Below, one piece after another: positions 24,295 through 36,024 of a DNA stretch of 64,000 nucleotides. The notes beneath the pieces were generated by a model. The model was given only the letters and a program-made list of their open reading frames with translations. It did no database searches and was not told the origin of the DNA. The position numbers were made by a program, and so were the translations under genes. The stretch lies in NCBI GenBank assembly GCA_014905825.1, contig JACGCN010000021.1:248001-312000 (forward strand), given 5' to 3'. The stretch's first letter is position 1; the number at the start of each line of letters is the position of its first letter. Source of the stretch: Lyophyllum atratum. Its lineage: Eukaryota > Basidiomycota > Agaricomycetes > Agaricales > Lyophyllaceae.

Positions 24295-25827
24295 GGCTTC
24301 GTGGTCACTGCTGGATTTGTTGAGCTCGACGTTCTTATTGACATGACTCGAAAATGGGCAGATACCTGTAAAGTTGATATGAGACGGAGGAATACTAGTT
24401 AAGCTAGATTGAAGATTAGAGGACGCATACCGCCGCTTTTATAATTGTGCAACAAGAAGTTGTTCGAGAAAGGTATCCGAGCTGACCGTGGAGCCCATCA
24501 CGGGAACCATTCTTGCTGTTATTCAAGATGACAGGATCCACTGCATCAAACATGCGGCGCATGACTTGCTTGATAGACGTTGTTCACGTACCAGCTTCAA
24601 TCGAGGAACCCGGCGGATCCTATAGACGACTGGCAGACAGGCCTCCGGGGACCCAACATTTCCATCGTCATTACGGTATTCAATGGTACGAGTCGTACCT
24701 GATTGTCGGCCAAAATACCATAAAGCGCCTACTGCGTCAATGTAGTCGAGGGTGTGGAGCCCATTTCTTAATGACGTCTGTGTCTGTCGAAAGATTGTGA
24801 CAGATGACATGGCGAGTAATGGCGGGGGCGAGTAAGGAGGAAGGTGGAGCACTGACATCTGGTATGAGGATGGACCTGTTCTAGAAGACGGTGACCCTGC
24901 AATGGGTGTTAGGTAGAGAGGGAGGAAGGCGTGTGTTTAAGCAGAGGGTACCAGAGCGACGACATCAAAATATCGCCATTTTTGTTGAGCGATATAACGC
25001 GCACTCCCACATTCTGACAAGCTGGGTTGAACAGGTCACCGCATTTCGAACATCACTGACTTCGAGAGGCGGATGATAACTCTCCGACGCCACCGGTCCC
25101 ACTCAGCTTCCTCGAGCCGAATTTGGGACATCACAAGATGCGACCCAGCGAAGGACAATCCGGGAGCGCATGTGCGTCAAGAATCTGAAGAATCCGGCTG
25201 GAAAAACGTGCTACCCAAACTTAACGAGCTGTCGAGTCGGCCAGAAGGCTAGGTGGACGAAATCTCTTGCCCACCATCCTATGAAGGGTTGATGGGTGTG
25301 GTAATCTGGGCAACGATCTGGGGGTTAAGCGCGGGGGGGGGTGTCAGTGGAACGTTCACCAAGATGGTGTATGGTACATACTCCCAGTGGCTGAAATCTA
25401 CGTCATTGTTGTTGTGAATATAGCGGCTGGACCCCTGCATTTGAATATTCTACTTGCCCATGGCCCGCTAGCAGGTCTTCGAAGCCATAACATATACTAT
25501 GATATAGTCCTAGAGTGGCGTAGGAAGTGCGTGAGTCTCGCGTAGGTAGGATCCGGCTTGTTGGAAGCCACGCGTGTCGAGGATGATCGATGAAGCTTGA
25601 AAGCTCGATGCAAAAAGTTGCCCTGACTGTGATGGTAAATCCGCGCCCTTGACAAGCAGACCATAATAAATGCGAAATTGCCGCGAATTTACAATTTACT
25701 GCAAGGTTAAATTCCCACATATAAGCGATTGGACTCGGATACGAAGCTATACGAAGGCGACTATTGCATGATACCGAAAATTCCTTCAAGTTTGTTTCCT
25801 GTGGCATCTCGATACTTATGGTCACCA
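24295..25827. other. Intergenic region between the two paralogues
   Basis: About 1.5 kb with no recognisable coding exon on either strand. A G-run (GCGGGGGGGGTG) lies near 25335. Confidence 0.4.
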
Positions 25828-26529
25828 TTAGGCAGGTTCCCACCTCTCTCCTTTGCCGGGCTTCCAAGCAACACTGCCCAAGGTCGAGTTCATGACGTTC
25901 GAGTGGAATTCAATTTGGAAGTCACCATTGCGGAACGAGAGGAAAATTTGAAGGGGAAGGGGTTGCGGCTGTCTCGTAACTGTTTCTGCTGGGAGTCGCT
26001 GACTGGGCCGATGTTGATGGCAGACCCAACGTTTATACAAACCTCGTCACTGCCGATCATGACAGTCCCGGCCGCCTTGTCCTTATCGGCGAGCGTGATC
26101 GTAAACCTGGTGCGGCGATCACGAGAGACAGATACGTTGTTATATAAGAAGTCGTAGAACCAATAGGTATCAGGCTGGGAAATCGATCGAATGTAGAAGC
26201 TGTTCGATAGATATGATCAGTACTACAAAAAAATGGTAAAATGATGGCATTTAGACTGACCTACCACCACTCAGATGGTCTGTGTAGTCAAGGACAGGGA
26301 TGATGCTGAGGATGCGATTGTCTCTGTCATTGAGGAGAGTGAAGAATATCTTGCCGTGGAGGGATTGGGCGACTTTCGGGTCAGTGATGGTGTTCCGAAT
26401 ATTTCCAAGATCAGGGTTGTGCGTGTAAAATTGAGGTGTGACACGTTGAACAGTCGCAAAACGCTGATACCCCGCAGCAGCCGAGTCGGAAACGGCTCTG
26501 AACCAAGTGTCGGCAATGTCGCGCGTAGC
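25828..26529 (-). pseudogene. 3' part of a host gene split by the nested insertion
   Basis: Paralogue of the gene at 23467-24294. It starts abruptly with ATRDIADTWFRAVSDSAAAG at the target duplication and continues FYTHNPDLGNIRNTITDPKV, GKIFFTLLNDRDNRILSIIP, then exon 3 with ISQPDTYWFYD and RTRFTITLADKDKAAGTVMI. In exon 3 the frame changes near 25950: PFPFKFSS continues in another frame as FRNGDFQIEFHSN and WKPGKGERWEPA, so there is also a frameshift. Its missing 5' exons are at 56281-56419 on the same strand. Confidence 0.85.
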
Positions 26530-26537
26530 AAAGGTGT

Positions 26538-26613
26538 ATGGCAACAGCGACTGCTCAGCTTCGATTTGTAATCTGCCCTGAACCAAACAAGGCCAGGACC
26601 CCGAACGCATAGA
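26538..26613 (+). repeat. Left terminal inverted repeat of the outer element
   Basis: Matches the reverse complement of 56195-56280 apart from the 10-bp indel and two or three substitutions. Confidence 0.9.
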
Positions 26614-27315
26614 TCAGCGTCATATCTAATCAGTGATTTGCTAGTTGACTTTACAAGTTCAACATCGTTCATCGTCGACTCTCCCTACCACCACGTCACG
26701 GTGGACTGCCATCCACTGTGAAACGTCTTATAGTATGTATATCTTATGTTTTCTTAATGTGTTTGGTGTCCTTACCCTGCTGAACTTGTTCAATTCAACC
26801 TTACAGGTATATTATGCTATTCCGCCACTCCTAGCCCTCGGGACACCACACAGCGCCCTCCTCCACTGTAGAAGGATCTTTAGACGATGGGGGGAGATTA
26901 GTGTCCCCATTTGAGCTGTTTCCTGCAGATTTGGTAGGGACAAGCTTGCAGTGGCTCATGCGACTCTCAAGGGAGCAACGGAAGGGGAAGAAAGAGCAGG
27001 GCAGACGCCAGGTGGGCGAGAGCCATTTCAGGTGCGTCCTGCTACCTCTCTATTACTACTGACCTCATGTATGTACCCCATTCATAGCCGTTTCGACATC
27101 CTGCCTCGCAGCAACGGAGAACAAGCACATGACCCCGTTCTCCATGTGAAGGCAAGCCCCCCCACTACGTCGCCGGACAAGCATAGCACTTCCCACCGCA
27201 CAAGCCTCCTCTAACTGCCAATGCCGGCTTCCAGAGCCAAGCCGCCACACACGAAAGCATCAAGCACCTCCTCCGGTGCTCACTTACACATTGCGCACCC
27301 CACTCACCTTGGTGC
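26614..27315. other. Left arm of the outer element
   Basis: About 700 bp between the left TIR and the Copia LTR. No domain or transposase fragment seen. The last five bases (GGTGC) are the Copia target duplication. Confidence 0.5.
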
Positions 27316-27678
27316 TGTTAGAATCCTATACCATAGGATAATAGACAGTTAATATGTCTAAGTGATAAGAGAGAAGATAGACCTCAGTCTCTTGTATAAT
27401 TGACTGTATTGATCAGCGTACCTAAGTGATAAGAGAGAAGATAGACTAAGGTACGTCAGTAATGATAAATATGGTAAGTAAGTAATTGGCTCACCCTCAG
27501 TCTCTTGTATAATTGACTGAGGGTGTAACGACGAGTAGCTATAGGTATATATACTGTAAGTATGATAAAGGTCCTTTGTATGTGAGTGGCCGTTTGTCAA
27601 GTATGAGATAAAGAAACCGGACCGTGATCTGATCGGCCCTCGACACAAAGCGTCTCGGTGCCGGATCAAATCCTAACA
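27316..27678 (-). repeat. Copia 3' LTR
   Basis: 363 bp. Contains interleaved internal direct repeats: CTAAGTGATAAGAGAGAAGA at 27358 and 27422, and CTCAGTCTCTTGTATAATTG at 27384 and 27497. A purine-rich tract (GGTGAGGAGGAG, minus strand) lies directly beside it at 27679-27690. Confidence 0.95.
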
Positions 27679-27723
27679 CTCCTCCTCACCGTAGACGCTC
27701 CTCCTCGTATGGAATCGTGGCGA

Positions 27724-30700
27724 TTATCGCAGGCCTAGAAGATCACGGAAGCGGTTGAATGGATCACGAGGGAGCGGTTTTGTAAAGACGTCGGCGACGT
27801 TGTACTTGGTGTTGACATAGCGTATATGGATCTCGTTAGATTGGACGCGTTCACGAAGAAAATGATATTTGATGTCCACATGTTTGACGCGTGCGTGAAG
27901 TAGGGGATCCTCGGAGAGGTTGATCGCGGCGTTGTTGTCGCATAGGATAGTGGTAGGATCCTTCGAGACATCATGATCGATTCCTTTGAGTAGGGCGCGC
28001 AGCCAGATGCATTCTTGCGCGGCTTCGAATGCGGCCATGTATTCAGCTTCGCAGGATGAAGCTGCGACTGTCTTCTGTTTCCTCGCCGCCCATGAAAGTT
28101 AATCGACATATTGGGTGAGTTGTTGCACGGCATAAGAGATATCGGGGCGCGTGGAGATCGCGAGGTAGAGGAGGCACCCGACGAGAGATCGATAAGGTAT
28201 CTTGGCGAGTGTGTCCTGCTCCTCCTTAGGTAGAGATGTGCGATCAACGCGTCGTAGTTTTAATCCCGGATCCATTGGGAGGGAGATGGGTGCCGCGTCT
28301 TTCTGACCGAATTGGTGTATGATCTTATCGATTAGTGCTGTCTGAGAGAGTTTCACAGACCGATTGGGGAGGTCCCATTCGACGGTGATGCCGACGACGA
28401 ATCGTGGGGTTCCGAGATCAGAAATAGTCCATACAGTGCGCATTTGAGCTTTGAAGCGATCATTCTCGGCTTTGGAACTTGCGATGGAGAGGAAGTCGTC
28501 CACATGAACGGCGGCTACAATGGTACCTGAGTCAGCTTTCCGGTAATAGATGCAGGACTCGCACGCGAGACGCGTGAACCCCCAAGTCAGCATATTGTCG
28601 TTGAGCGTTTTGTTCCAGATGCGGCCGCTTTGCTTCATCCCATATAATCCCCTCACTAGACACCATACCCAGTCTTCCTTCCCTGATTCCTCGAATCCTT
28701 CCGGTTGTTCCATATATTGGATCTCGTCCTCTGGTAGAAGACCGTAGAGGAAAGCGGTCTTCACGTCAATCTGTGTCGCGTCCCATCCCTGAGAGGCCGC
28801 AAGATGTAAGAGGATTCGCCATGACTCCATACGCGCTGTAGGTGAGGTGGTCTTCGTGTAATCTCGCCCGTAGACTTGTTCATATCCCTTGAAGACTAGA
28901 CGGACCTTAAACCGTACAGCCTTCCCATTTTCGTCGCGTTTAATTTTGAATATAGGACGGCCTTTGCGTACTTTCTGGCCTTGCGGGACGTCCGATCGAG
29001 GGACGAGTTTGTAAACCCCCATTTCCTTCAGCGAGTTGAGTTCCTCTCTATATCCCTCAGCCCATTTGGCTGCATCTGCGGATGCCTTAGCCTCCGCCCA
29101 TGTTTTCGGCTCATCCTCAAACTCTATATCCGCCGGATCAATGCCCCCTGAGTCAATAATAGCTGCAAGGAGTCGATCATGATCGACGTCGAGCCCTAGA
29201 TCAGGCACGTTCAGCAGATCACGGAGTTCGGAATCCGCTCTGACGTCAGGTTCCTCGGCCTGCACGCATCGTTCCGCTCGCGCTGCCTTCACGCGTTCCG
29301 CGCTTTCCTTCGACTCCTGAACTGCGCGTTGAGTACGCGTTGGTGGAGGATCGTCGGGGTTGCTCCTTTCGGTTGGCGTGATTGTTCGGTTAGATCGACG
29401 TAAGGGTTGGGGAGCGGGAGGCGCGTTAAGCGGTGGTTCGACGGGGTCGATGGGTTCCATTGCAGGTGGAATGTTTGGATCATCAACGATGGGTGGTGGT
29501 AAGAGGTTGTCGTCATCATTTGCTATGATAGGGATATCGGTCGAGCCTGTGCGAATTTCTTCGAGGGTCGACGGTTCCGAAGCGGTGACGTTGGGGAGAG
29601 GAATTTCCGGAGGTAAATGACCATCATGGCTCTCGAGGAATCGAACATGGTACGATTGGTAGATTTTCTGTGTTTTTCGCTCGTAGCATCGGTAGGTTTT
29701 CGAGTTGTGTCCATATCCGATGAGAATACATTCTGTCGAGCGCTCGAAGAGTTTCGGGTTGTGTTTGTTGATGAGGACAAATGCGCAACACCCTATTTCC
29801 CTCATATAGGAGTAGTCAGGCTTACGTTCGTACCAGAGTTCGAAGGGGGTGAGCCCCTTGAGCGATTTAGTTGCGGTCTTTTCATGAAGGTGCGCCGCAG
29901 TGAGATACAATTCATCCCACAGATTGGGGGGGCATCCCGTCGCAATTCGCATTGTTCGCGCTTTGCCCATGAGCGTGCGATGCATGCGTTCGACGCGCCC
30001 CATGTGAGCGGATGTGTAAGGTGCACCCAGTTCCTGTGAAGTCCCTCGAGATTGTAGCCATTTGTCCATCTCGTGTCCTTTGAGTTCGCCATCAAAGCCG
30101 GTGCGATAAATGCCGACTTTGAGTCCCGTTTCCGTTTCCCTAGCCAGCTCCCATGCTTTTAGGGCTGGAAGGGCGTCCGATTTGAGTCTCATGGGTACTG
30201 ACCACGCTTTACTGGAATAGTCATCGACAATGTTCATGACATATCTATTTCCAGTGCGCGATTCTACAGTCATTGGTCCGGAAAGATCTATCCAGACTTT
30301 CTCCAGCTTCCGAGTTGCTCTATGCCCCTTCCCTTCTTCCCGCACCTTAGGTACCGGTGTCTTGGTCTGTTTTCCAAGAATACACGCGTCACACTTGGGC
30401 GGTTTGGAAGAAAGGAGATTTGGCGTACCTGCGGTACCCGCAAGCATGCCTGCCTTCGTCATGTCTATGAGAGTCTGGAAATTGGCATGCCTGAGACGGC
30501 GATGCCAAGTTTCGAGATTGACGGCATGTTGGGTAGTGTAGGCATGTTCAGCGAAGGTGGTGAGGACATTGAGCGAATAGAGTCGTTGGTTTGGAAGGAG
30601 CGATCCCTCGGCGATGAGAGCACCGGAGGTTCGATCAATGATCTTAACTGACTTGTAAGTTGTGATCGAAGTGGGCTGCGACGCCGGAGGTGGCTGAGAG

Positions 30701-31100
30701 AGAGCTGATGGAGATGAGACGGACGGTGGAATTGGGGATGTAGAGCGCGTCCTTGAGGATGATAGACGCGCCATGATCGAGATTGAGGCGAATGTTGCCG
30801 ATGCCGACGGCTGCGACTGCTGAGCCGCCGACCCCGCGGATTTGACGAGGTGGGATATCGCGAAGACTGAGGAAATCTTCACGATTAGGGGATATATGAA
30901 CCGTTGCGCCGGTGTCGACAAAGAACGGTTGGGTGGTTGTGCTCCTCCTCTGTTGGAGCGTCATGGTGTCGGCCGTTGCGAGAACAGTTTCCTCGACAGT
31001 GGCGACCGGATTTTCGAAGGCGAGGAAGCCATGGTATTCGACTTCCTCAATGGACGCGATGCCGGAGTCAGATGCGAGGGAGTCAGATGCGAGGTGTCCA
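27724..31100 (-). pseudogene. Copia pol (protease-integrase-RT-RNase H), defective
   Basis: Protease DTGATVHIS near 30915. GAG-pre-integrase ETWHRRLRHANFQTLID with CDACILGKQ, then integrase core VWIDLSGPM, NIVDDYSSKAW, GRVERMHRTLMGKARTM. A low-complexity linker is followed by RT with FKVRLVFKGYEQVYGRDYTK, ATQIDVKTAFLYG and the catalytic HVDDF. Two lesions are visible. Near 30650 the protease frame ends (HFDHNLQVS then stop) while the integrase continues in another frame from TYKSVKIIDRTSGAL. At 28100, QQLTQYVD is followed by a stop and then SWAARKQKTVAASSCEAEYM; about 65 residues, including the first RNase H aspartate, are missing. The rest of RNase H (DNNAAINLS, HVDIKYHFLRE) ends at 27724. 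Confidence 0.92.
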
Positions 31101-31190
31101 TGTAGCGATATTATAATGTGGTGTGTAAATCTCACATGGCCACATTGTTATGTACCAGCCAACCTCTAAGGCCTTGATGACATTAAAATG
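31101..31190 (+). repeat. Left TIR of the KDZ element
   Basis: 90 bp with one mismatch to the reverse complement of 52746-52835. Confidence 0.93.
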
Positions 31191-31210
31191 GGGGGGGTAC
31201 ACCTTCCCGA

Positions 31211-31922
31211 CATTATAATGCGCAGTTTTTTTATGCCCCCCCGCATTATAATGCAAGTACGTCTACCCCACCCACCCCAAAAAACAGTAGAAATTCCCCC
31301 CGCCACATTATAATGCCTCCAGTATCACATGATTCCCTACATTATAATGTAGGTATTCCTACCCCCACCTCCTCCCAAAAAACCTACATTATAATGTCTC
31401 AGTTATCACATGATCCTACATTATAATGTGGGTTCCCCTATCCCCACCCCCCCCCCCCCCCCAAAAAAAAAAACATACATTATAATGCCACACAAGTATC
31501 ACATGATTCCCTACATTATAATGTGGTCTCCCTACCCCCACCCCTCCTCCATATGCTACATTATAATGCCTCGACTATCACATGATTCCCTACATTATAA
31601 TGTGGTCTCCCTACCCCCACCCCTCCTCCATATGCTACATTATAATGCCTCGACTATCACATGATCACCTACATTATAATGTGGGTGCCTGTACCCCCAC
31701 CCCCTCCCAAAAAACCTACATTATAATGCCTCAGTTATCACATGATCCTACATTATAATGTGGGTTTCCCTACCCCCACCCCCTCCCAAAAAACATACAT
31801 TGTAATGCCACAAGCATCACACGATCCGCTGCATTATAATGTGGTCTCCTTACCCTCACCCCTCCCCAAAATCCTATCTACATTATAATGCCTGGATTGT
31901 CACATGATCCCGACATTATAAT
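31211..31922 (+). repeat. Left subterminal palindrome array of the KDZ element
   Basis: 17 exact copies of the 10-bp perfect palindrome CATTATAATG, plus variants such as CATTGTAATG. Pairs of palindromes enclose TCACATGATC-type motifs, and pairs are separated by a C-rich spacer (CCCTACCCCCACCCC on this strand). Unit length is about 80-90 bp. The array is in inverted orientation to the right one. Confidence 0.95.
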
Positions 31923-32287
31923 GTTCATTGGTAGTAATAAATGCCTGTAAACATGAGGGGCAATTTTGGGCACACCGGGCGCAAATCTGCCCCTCAAAAA
32001 AATGACATCATTGTTCATGATGTCATCTGCCTTCAAGTTTACCAGACTTTGTCGTGTTTTGAACTGGCGTGACATCATAGTTCCTCATTCCACATCCGTC
32101 AATCCGAACACATCAGATAAGATAATAATTTTCAGAGCCTCTGAACCAAACAACACCGCACATCAATGATCAATCACAGTCCGAGTCAAGTCCACCGACA
32201 ATTGAATCGACCATCTTCATCCATCGGCCACGCCTACACCGTGCATATGAGTAACAAGTGTATTAATTCATGAAGATTAAGGATGGG
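31923..32287. other. Non-coding stretch inside the KDZ element
   Basis: About 365 bp between the left array and the first gene. It includes an inverted pair around ATGACATCATTGTTCATGAT near 32002. No gene supported. Confidence 0.4.
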
Positions 32288-35045
32288 CTATAGGAGCGTT
32301 AGGATGGGAACGGGCGCGATCAAGGAAGCTGAGGGATTCATTTTCTGGGGGAATAACGCGCCATGAGCTCGATTCCGCGCGAAAGGTGTGTCTCCATACC
32401 TCTTTTTCTTGGGAGCCTGGGACTCATCCTGTTTCTTTGAATTAGGAAGCTTACGCCTATGAATACCCAAAGTCAATCATCTCGGCGGGGGAATCAGACG
32501 CCGGATACCACTTACTTTGAAGATTTCGAGGTGGGTTCTACACTTCCTTCTGGACTGTCCACCTGCACCTGATTTGACAGCAGTCCATCAAGAATCATGA
32601 TCACGTCGCGCACAGCCGCCAGCCAGCTCCCTGGATCTTCAGAACTCCTTCCAATCTCCTCGATCTTCTCACCCCACCAGGCCAGTCCCAGCACCACAAG
32701 GAGCAAACCTGTCGAGCCTCCCTTGTTTAAAGACTCCCAGTCCACATCCGTGCCGTCGCCGCCCTTCAATGAATGCCACCATTTCACCCAGTCCCTGGCA
32801 AACGCATTGTTCACGTTCTGGTCAACCCATCGACGCCCTCCCTTCATCCATTGCCCAATTGCAGCGGGCCTCCCCTGAGTCGCCAACCTCCCATCTTCGC
32901 GCTAAAAAATTGTCAGCCGTTTACTAAGGATAATCAAGCACGACGCACCGGGAATCCTCGGATGCCCTCAAACGCGATCCACGCACGTAGGCACTGAGTC
33001 CACACTGATCCCCAGTCCTTACTTTTCAGAAAGGTGAGCGCATCCATGGTCCCTGGATTTCCGGCGGGTATTAACGTTTCCAGGTCAATGTTGCCAGCGC
33101 CGCCCTGCAAAGTGTTGTCCACGATCACAGTGCCGCTCCTCCCATCAGCGCTTGTGCCAGGTCCCTCATCACTTGTACCAGCCGCCCCTACGTCCTCTTC
33201 CGCCTTTCCCGTGTCATCGCCTACCATAGCGAATTCTGATCGTCGCTCCGTGTCACTTCCACCGTCCCCTTCAACGGGCGTCTTATTAATTTCGGGCCCA
33301 TCCATTTCAGACCCTTCAACGGGCGTCTTCGTAGCATCCGGCCCATCCATCTCATAGTCACGATCTGCTGCTGCTGCTTCTCCACCACCAGCGTCCTTCT
33401 CATCCACCCGAAGACCTGGACCGTCGGCTTTTGCTGCGTCTGTTCCCATCATGGCGGCATCACCATCATTGGTGCTACCTCCATTCGTTCCAGCCCCACT
33501 AGGCTTTGACATGTGGATGGGTGCGGTGGGACCATGTGCTTCTCCTAGAGTAGGCATCGCTTCCCCCATCAGAGCCTGTTCCTTCTCGCTATCAACGCCA
33601 GGGCCGAGCTTCGGAGACGCAGGGGCAGCCGGGTCACTGGTGGATCGGGTTGTTGCCATCAGAATCGCTTGTTTTACAACCGCACTGGGACCTGGAGCAC
33701 TGGAAGGGGAAGAACCGGGTGGGGTTGTGGAGGACAAGGCCGGTGGAGCGGCCTGCTCATGCTCTGAATCTAGGTCTTTCATGGTAAACAAGTCGTTATG
33801 AGGGCTCATGGCCTTCTTGTTGAGTTTGGCACGAAGCCCGGCTTCCTCTTCCGGTCCTGGAGTCCCTAGCTTTCGTGCTTCGATTTCTTCTTTGCCTGGA
33901 TTTAACATGTGAGAATCTTTTCCCCGGGATAGCTCGCAATGACTGACCAAAGAATCGGTTTCCATATGCAGTCATTGACGCCTGGGCCAGGGAATATCCA
34001 TCAGGATCGACCTCCGGCCAAATCTTGGAGGTACGACCTCCTGTAGTTGTGGAGTGGATACTGATGGTTGATTTAGCAATGTTCTAGAGACAGAGACACC
34101 AGCAAGTACCTTCGAAGCTCGACTTTTCCCTCCGCCATTGGTCCGCAAAGCATTATCGTGACATAGACGCCGAGTCGCTGCGCGATTGCATCCGCAAACG
34201 GGATTAGGGTCGTGGCCGAATCTGTCATCGCCCTGTCCACCCGTGAGCTCTCATGATGTCGTATTGCGCAGGCTTACACTTACTGATCATACTCCTCAGG
34301 AGTCCGAGGCGTCCAAACTCCGTCACCTTTGTACTCCTTCAATTCCTTTTCGAAGATACTTTCTGTCTCCTTTTCCATCGCGAGGCGATATTCCGGTGTT
34401 TCTTTGAGCCATGCCTCACGTACGAACTCGTTACTGGCTGTGACTCGCGTTGGTTTAGGTATGTTGTCTTTAATTGTATTCCATAGCTCGTCGAATGGTT
34501 TCTTGAACTTTTCTTTATAGTTCCGGCTTGAATATAGGTGAAGCGCGGTCTGCTTCCGAGGTCGAACGGCCGACATATCCTGAAAAGTTTCGAGAATCTC
34601 CTGCACGGAATCGTGCGTTTTCGACTTCTTGATCCGTGTGAATCGATAGCGGAACCACTGTCCTACATTCTAGAAGGATCACATTAGTACGCCGTCATTA
34701 TTCATGAATATGGAAGTCAAGGCTTACCTTTTGTAAAAGCTTGTACCGTTCACGCCGTTCCTCTTGCTCGTCCTGGGCGACGTCAGAATAATCCAAAGGC
34801 CCTGCTCCACTGCTCTCGGAGGCTTCGAGAAGGACCGGGCCATCCTCGTCAAACGGAAGATCCCACCCCCAACGAAGAATGAACAAACGCGCCATCTTAT
34901 GATAGAAATTGCCGGTTGCATGTTGACCAGCGTCTCGTGCATCAAAGAATTCTTCCTCGCGAGCCTCGAAGAATTCCAGCTTACTACCCTTCACCCAACT
35001 GTGCCGACCGGATGAAGTTCTGCCTGTACCCTTTTTTTTGGCCAT
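32288..35045 (-). CDS. KDZ-associated multidomain protein (fungal, unknown function)
   Basis: One gene reconstructed from six or more exons. Start MAKKKGTGRTSSGRHSWVKG at 35045, then SKLEFFEAREEEF, FYHKMARLFILRWGWDLPF, an exon with QWFRYRFTRIKK and LHLYSSRNYKEKFKKPFDEL, NEFVREAWLKETPEYRLAME, then LIPFADAIAQRLGVYVTIML with CGP, and WPEVDPDGYSLAQASMTAYG. A low-complexity acidic linker follows, with two direct repeats (TPVEGSEMDGPEINKTPVEG), then WTQCLRAWIAFEGIRGFP, RPAAIGQWMKGGRRW, AFARDWVKWWHSLKGG, GLLLVVLGLAWWGEKI and a basic tail to 32288. I recall this architecture as a standard neighbour of KDZ transposases in mushroom genomes, sometimes labelled SERTA-like. No lesion seen. A role in transposition is inferred only from linkage. 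Confidence 0.75.
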
Positions 35046-35165
35046 GTTTCGGAGTGATGTTCAGGACACGTGTCGACACCCTGCTATCGACCTTCAATGA
35101 TATTTACCCCTTGTTTTCATTTCGAAAGTATTTAAACTCACGCTGTTTGCCAAGTCCGCTTAATT

Positions 35166-36024
35166 ATGAACCACCAGCCTAGCATTATGCTGGTTGCGAA
35201 CACCATGTCCACTGCTCGCCCTTTCTCCAACAATGTTACACCTCGCCGAGTCGTTGTCATATCTGACGACGAGGAAGACCCTCCAAATGAGGCTCCCCCA
35301 ACCTATACAGAAGGTAAGTCATTACTGTCTTCGTATGTGAAGAAGCCTCAACAGATCTTCAATAGCTCTAGCTGCCGGCGCTCCGCGTCGTGAGCCTGCG
35401 CATCGTCGCCGAGAGCCCGCTCTGCGTCGCCGTGAACCCGTTCTTCGTCGTCGCGAGCCCGTGACTGCAATTGCGCCTGTGACGCCTGTCGTCCCTCCTC
35501 GCCTCCTCACACTAGAAGACCTCCCCATCGAGAGCGCCCGGAATCACCGTGGGAAGATCGTTAGATACATCTTAGGGCGGCCTGTCCCACCGTATGAGCT
35601 CACCAGGCCCAGCCAGAATGTGATTGTCAACAACTACTATGTCATCACCGTTGGTCAAGCCGTGGGGATCTTTTACGACTGGTATGTGTCATCTTCGCCC
35701 TCCTCTTTCCATCACTGATGTTGTTGTAGGTGCACGGTCGGAAGCCACACAAATGGCGTCCCTTGTGCTGCTCAGGAGGGTTTCGACTCCTGGGAGACGG
35801 CCCACAAAGTTTACACACGGCTCTATAACAACAAGCACGTCAAGGTCAAAATTCTGCTCAACGGGCCTTTCTCGAAGCCTAGCAACATTGCTGCTGCAAT
35901 CGCTGCCGCCCAGGCCCAGGCCCATACTCAGAACGGAGCTCAGTCTAACGGCAATGATGTCTTAGCTGCCAGGGAGGAGGCCGATCTCGCTACCGCCCTA
36001 GCTCTGAGCCTTAGAGTACAATGA
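35166..36024 (+). CDS. RNase H1-N / viroplasmin-like domain protein with C-terminal UIM
   Basis: Three exons. N-terminal disordered region with an acidic patch (RRVVVISDDEEDPPNEAPPT), then four RRxEP repeats (RREPAHRRREPALRRREP), TLEDLPIESAR, and the module YYVITVGQAVGIFYDW joined to CTVGSHTNGVPCAAQEGFDS and WETAHKVYTRLYNNK. This matches the small hybrid-binding domain at the N terminus of eukaryotic RNase H1 (Caulimovirus viroplasmin fold, PF01693). The C terminus REEADLATALALSLRVQ fits a ubiquitin-interacting motif (acidic cluster, ALxxSL). No RNase H catalytic domain is present. It is a passenger of the KDZ element and lies between two minus-strand genes. Met codons at 35187 and 35205 are alternative starts. 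The pairing suggests binding to RNA:DNA hybrids and ubiquitin, which is inference. Confidence 0.72.

Noticed and set aside
29617..30651. Several plus-strand ORFs over the Copia pol
   Set aside because: Antisense shadows of integrase and linker coding sequence.
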